From Bacteroidetes bacterium HGW-Bacteroidetes-12 (GTDB lineage Bacteria > Bacteroidota > Bacteroidia > Flavobacteriales_E > Vicingaceae): a DNA stretch of 5,827 bases. Position 1 is the first letter of the stretch; every line of letters begins with the position of its first letter. The DNA lies in contig PHDR01000192.1 of the NCBI GenBank assembly GCA_002841035.1, positions 1 through 5,827 on the forward strand, in the 5' to 3' direction. A model generated the notes under the pieces. The model made no database searches. It saw only the letters and a list, made by a program, of their open reading frames with translations, and had not been told where the DNA came from. The position numbers and the translations under genes are program-made. Below, in pieces: positions 5,458-5,827 of the stretch.

Positions 5458-5610
5458 TGCTGGCGTATTGTTCATCATTGTTATCATTCGAAGCTCTGTC
5501 TGTCGGCTTACTATTTTTTTTGCGCAAGCTTTGCAAGCTCTTTTAAAAGCTTTGGTATAGCGTGGCTTTGAGCGGCTTTTAAATGTGCTTGCAAATGCGT
5601 TGGCTTTTTT
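5458..5610. other. Noncoding repetitive stretch downstream of the phosphatase gene
   Basis: This stretch of 153 bases has no convincing gene. The first part (to about 5465) continues the unit-end sequence that starts at 5452 (GTTACCTGCTGGCG). From about 5518 it is full of short palindromes: TTGCGCAA, GCTTTGCAAGC, CTTTTAAAAG within a near-palindromic AAGCT...AGCTT, and repeated GCTTTTAAA and GCTTGCAAA words, ending in GGC followed by eight T at 5603-5612. It may fold as RNA or be a degenerate repeat. On the coding strand of the flanking genes there is no U-run after a stem, so I do not call a terminator. Confidence 0.5.
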
Positions 5611-5827
5611 TTAAAGTCTGATTCCGATTACTAAAATGTCGTCAACTTGCTCTGTTCCGGCTTTCCAGTCTTCTACAAAGTTGTCTAAGTGTTGCTCTTG
5701 TTCCTGCATTGTTTTGTTTTGAATACCAACCAAGATCTCTTTTAATTTTCTGGTCATTAATTTTTTACCACCATGTCCGCTAAATTGGTCTGCGTAACCG
5801 TCTGTGCAAATGTAAAAAGTGTCGCCT
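5611..5827 (-). CDS. SpoIIE/PP2C-type serine phosphatase, C-terminal fragment
   Basis: The frame enters from the right edge and runs 71 codons to TAA at 5611-5613, so only the C-terminus of the protein is present. The readable part begins GDTFYICTDGYADQFSG and ends EQVDDILVIGIRL. TDG (D9 of the fragment) and VDD (D62-D63) are the metal-binding aspartates of the last two motifs of PP2C/SpoIIE phosphatase domains, and the TDGYADQF wording with a following GGKKLMTRKLKE helix is typical of Bacteroidota sensor-type SpoIIE proteins. Such proteins usually carry N-terminal sensory, TPR or 7TM modules, which would lie outside the window. It dephosphorylates serine/threonine, commonly on anti-sigma-antagonist-type proteins; its partner is not visible. 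It looks like an ordinary chromosomal gene flanking the accessory units. Confidence 0.93.
   Translation of the reverse strand, partial: GDTFYICTDGYADQFSGHGGKKLMTRKLKEILVGIQNKTMQEQEQHLDNFVEDWKAGTEQVDDILVIGIRL

Overview
The window is AT-rich, and every gene reads on the minus strand. Its protein types point to the Bacteroidota: a SpoIIE/PP2C-type C-terminus with the TDGYADQF motif, a small lipoprotein, and starts without clear Shine-Dalgarno sequences. The assignment to phylum is an inference, and I cannot name a genus.

Layout in plus-strand order. 1-709: a CPBP-family intramembrane protease, cut by the left edge. 706-1173: a small two-helix membrane protein with a PH-like tail; its stop overlaps the protease start as ATGA. 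1196-1325: palindromic site 1. 1364-3334: a GHKL (MutL/MORC/Hsp90-type) ATPase with a C-terminal PD-(D/E)XK nuclease domain. 3405-4370: a protein with an N-terminal HEPN-like region and a C-terminal PD-(D/E)XK domain. 4395-4524: palindromic site 2. 4524-5270: a lipoprotein of unknown role. 5283-5457: palindromic site 3. 5458-5610: a repetitive noncoding stretch. 5611-5827: the C-terminus of a SpoIIE/PP2C-like phosphatase, cut by the right edge.

Two things stand out. The first is the pair at 1364-4370: two different proteins, one with a GHKL ATPase and one with a probable RNase-type HEPN domain, end in similarly arranged nuclease domains (RPD ... EFKR ... QVxxY). They form an isolated two-gene unit that looks like an uncharacterised defence or abortive-infection module. 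I do not recognise it as a named system.

The second is the DNA between the genes. Three long imperfect palindromes (130, 130 and 175 bp) lie in the same orientation. Each has asymmetric ends (GNYAAC-GTTT on the left, GCT-GTTRSC or GCT-GTTACC on the right) and an internal GAAG opposite TTTT block at a nearly fixed distance from the ends. The gene-bearing unit between two sites begins and ends with its own matching inverted repeat: 9 bp perfect within 12 of 14 for the nuclease pair, and 10 of 10 for the lipoprotein. The sites themselves match across their outer ends over only a few bases. Co-oriented genes, separating folded sites and unit-specific complementary ends are the logic of integron attC cassettes, yet the sequences do not fit the standard attC consensus and no integrase is present. 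The simplest reading is an array of exchangeable accessory units: membrane protease pair, nuclease pair, lipoprotein. It ends near an ordinary phosphatase gene on the right.
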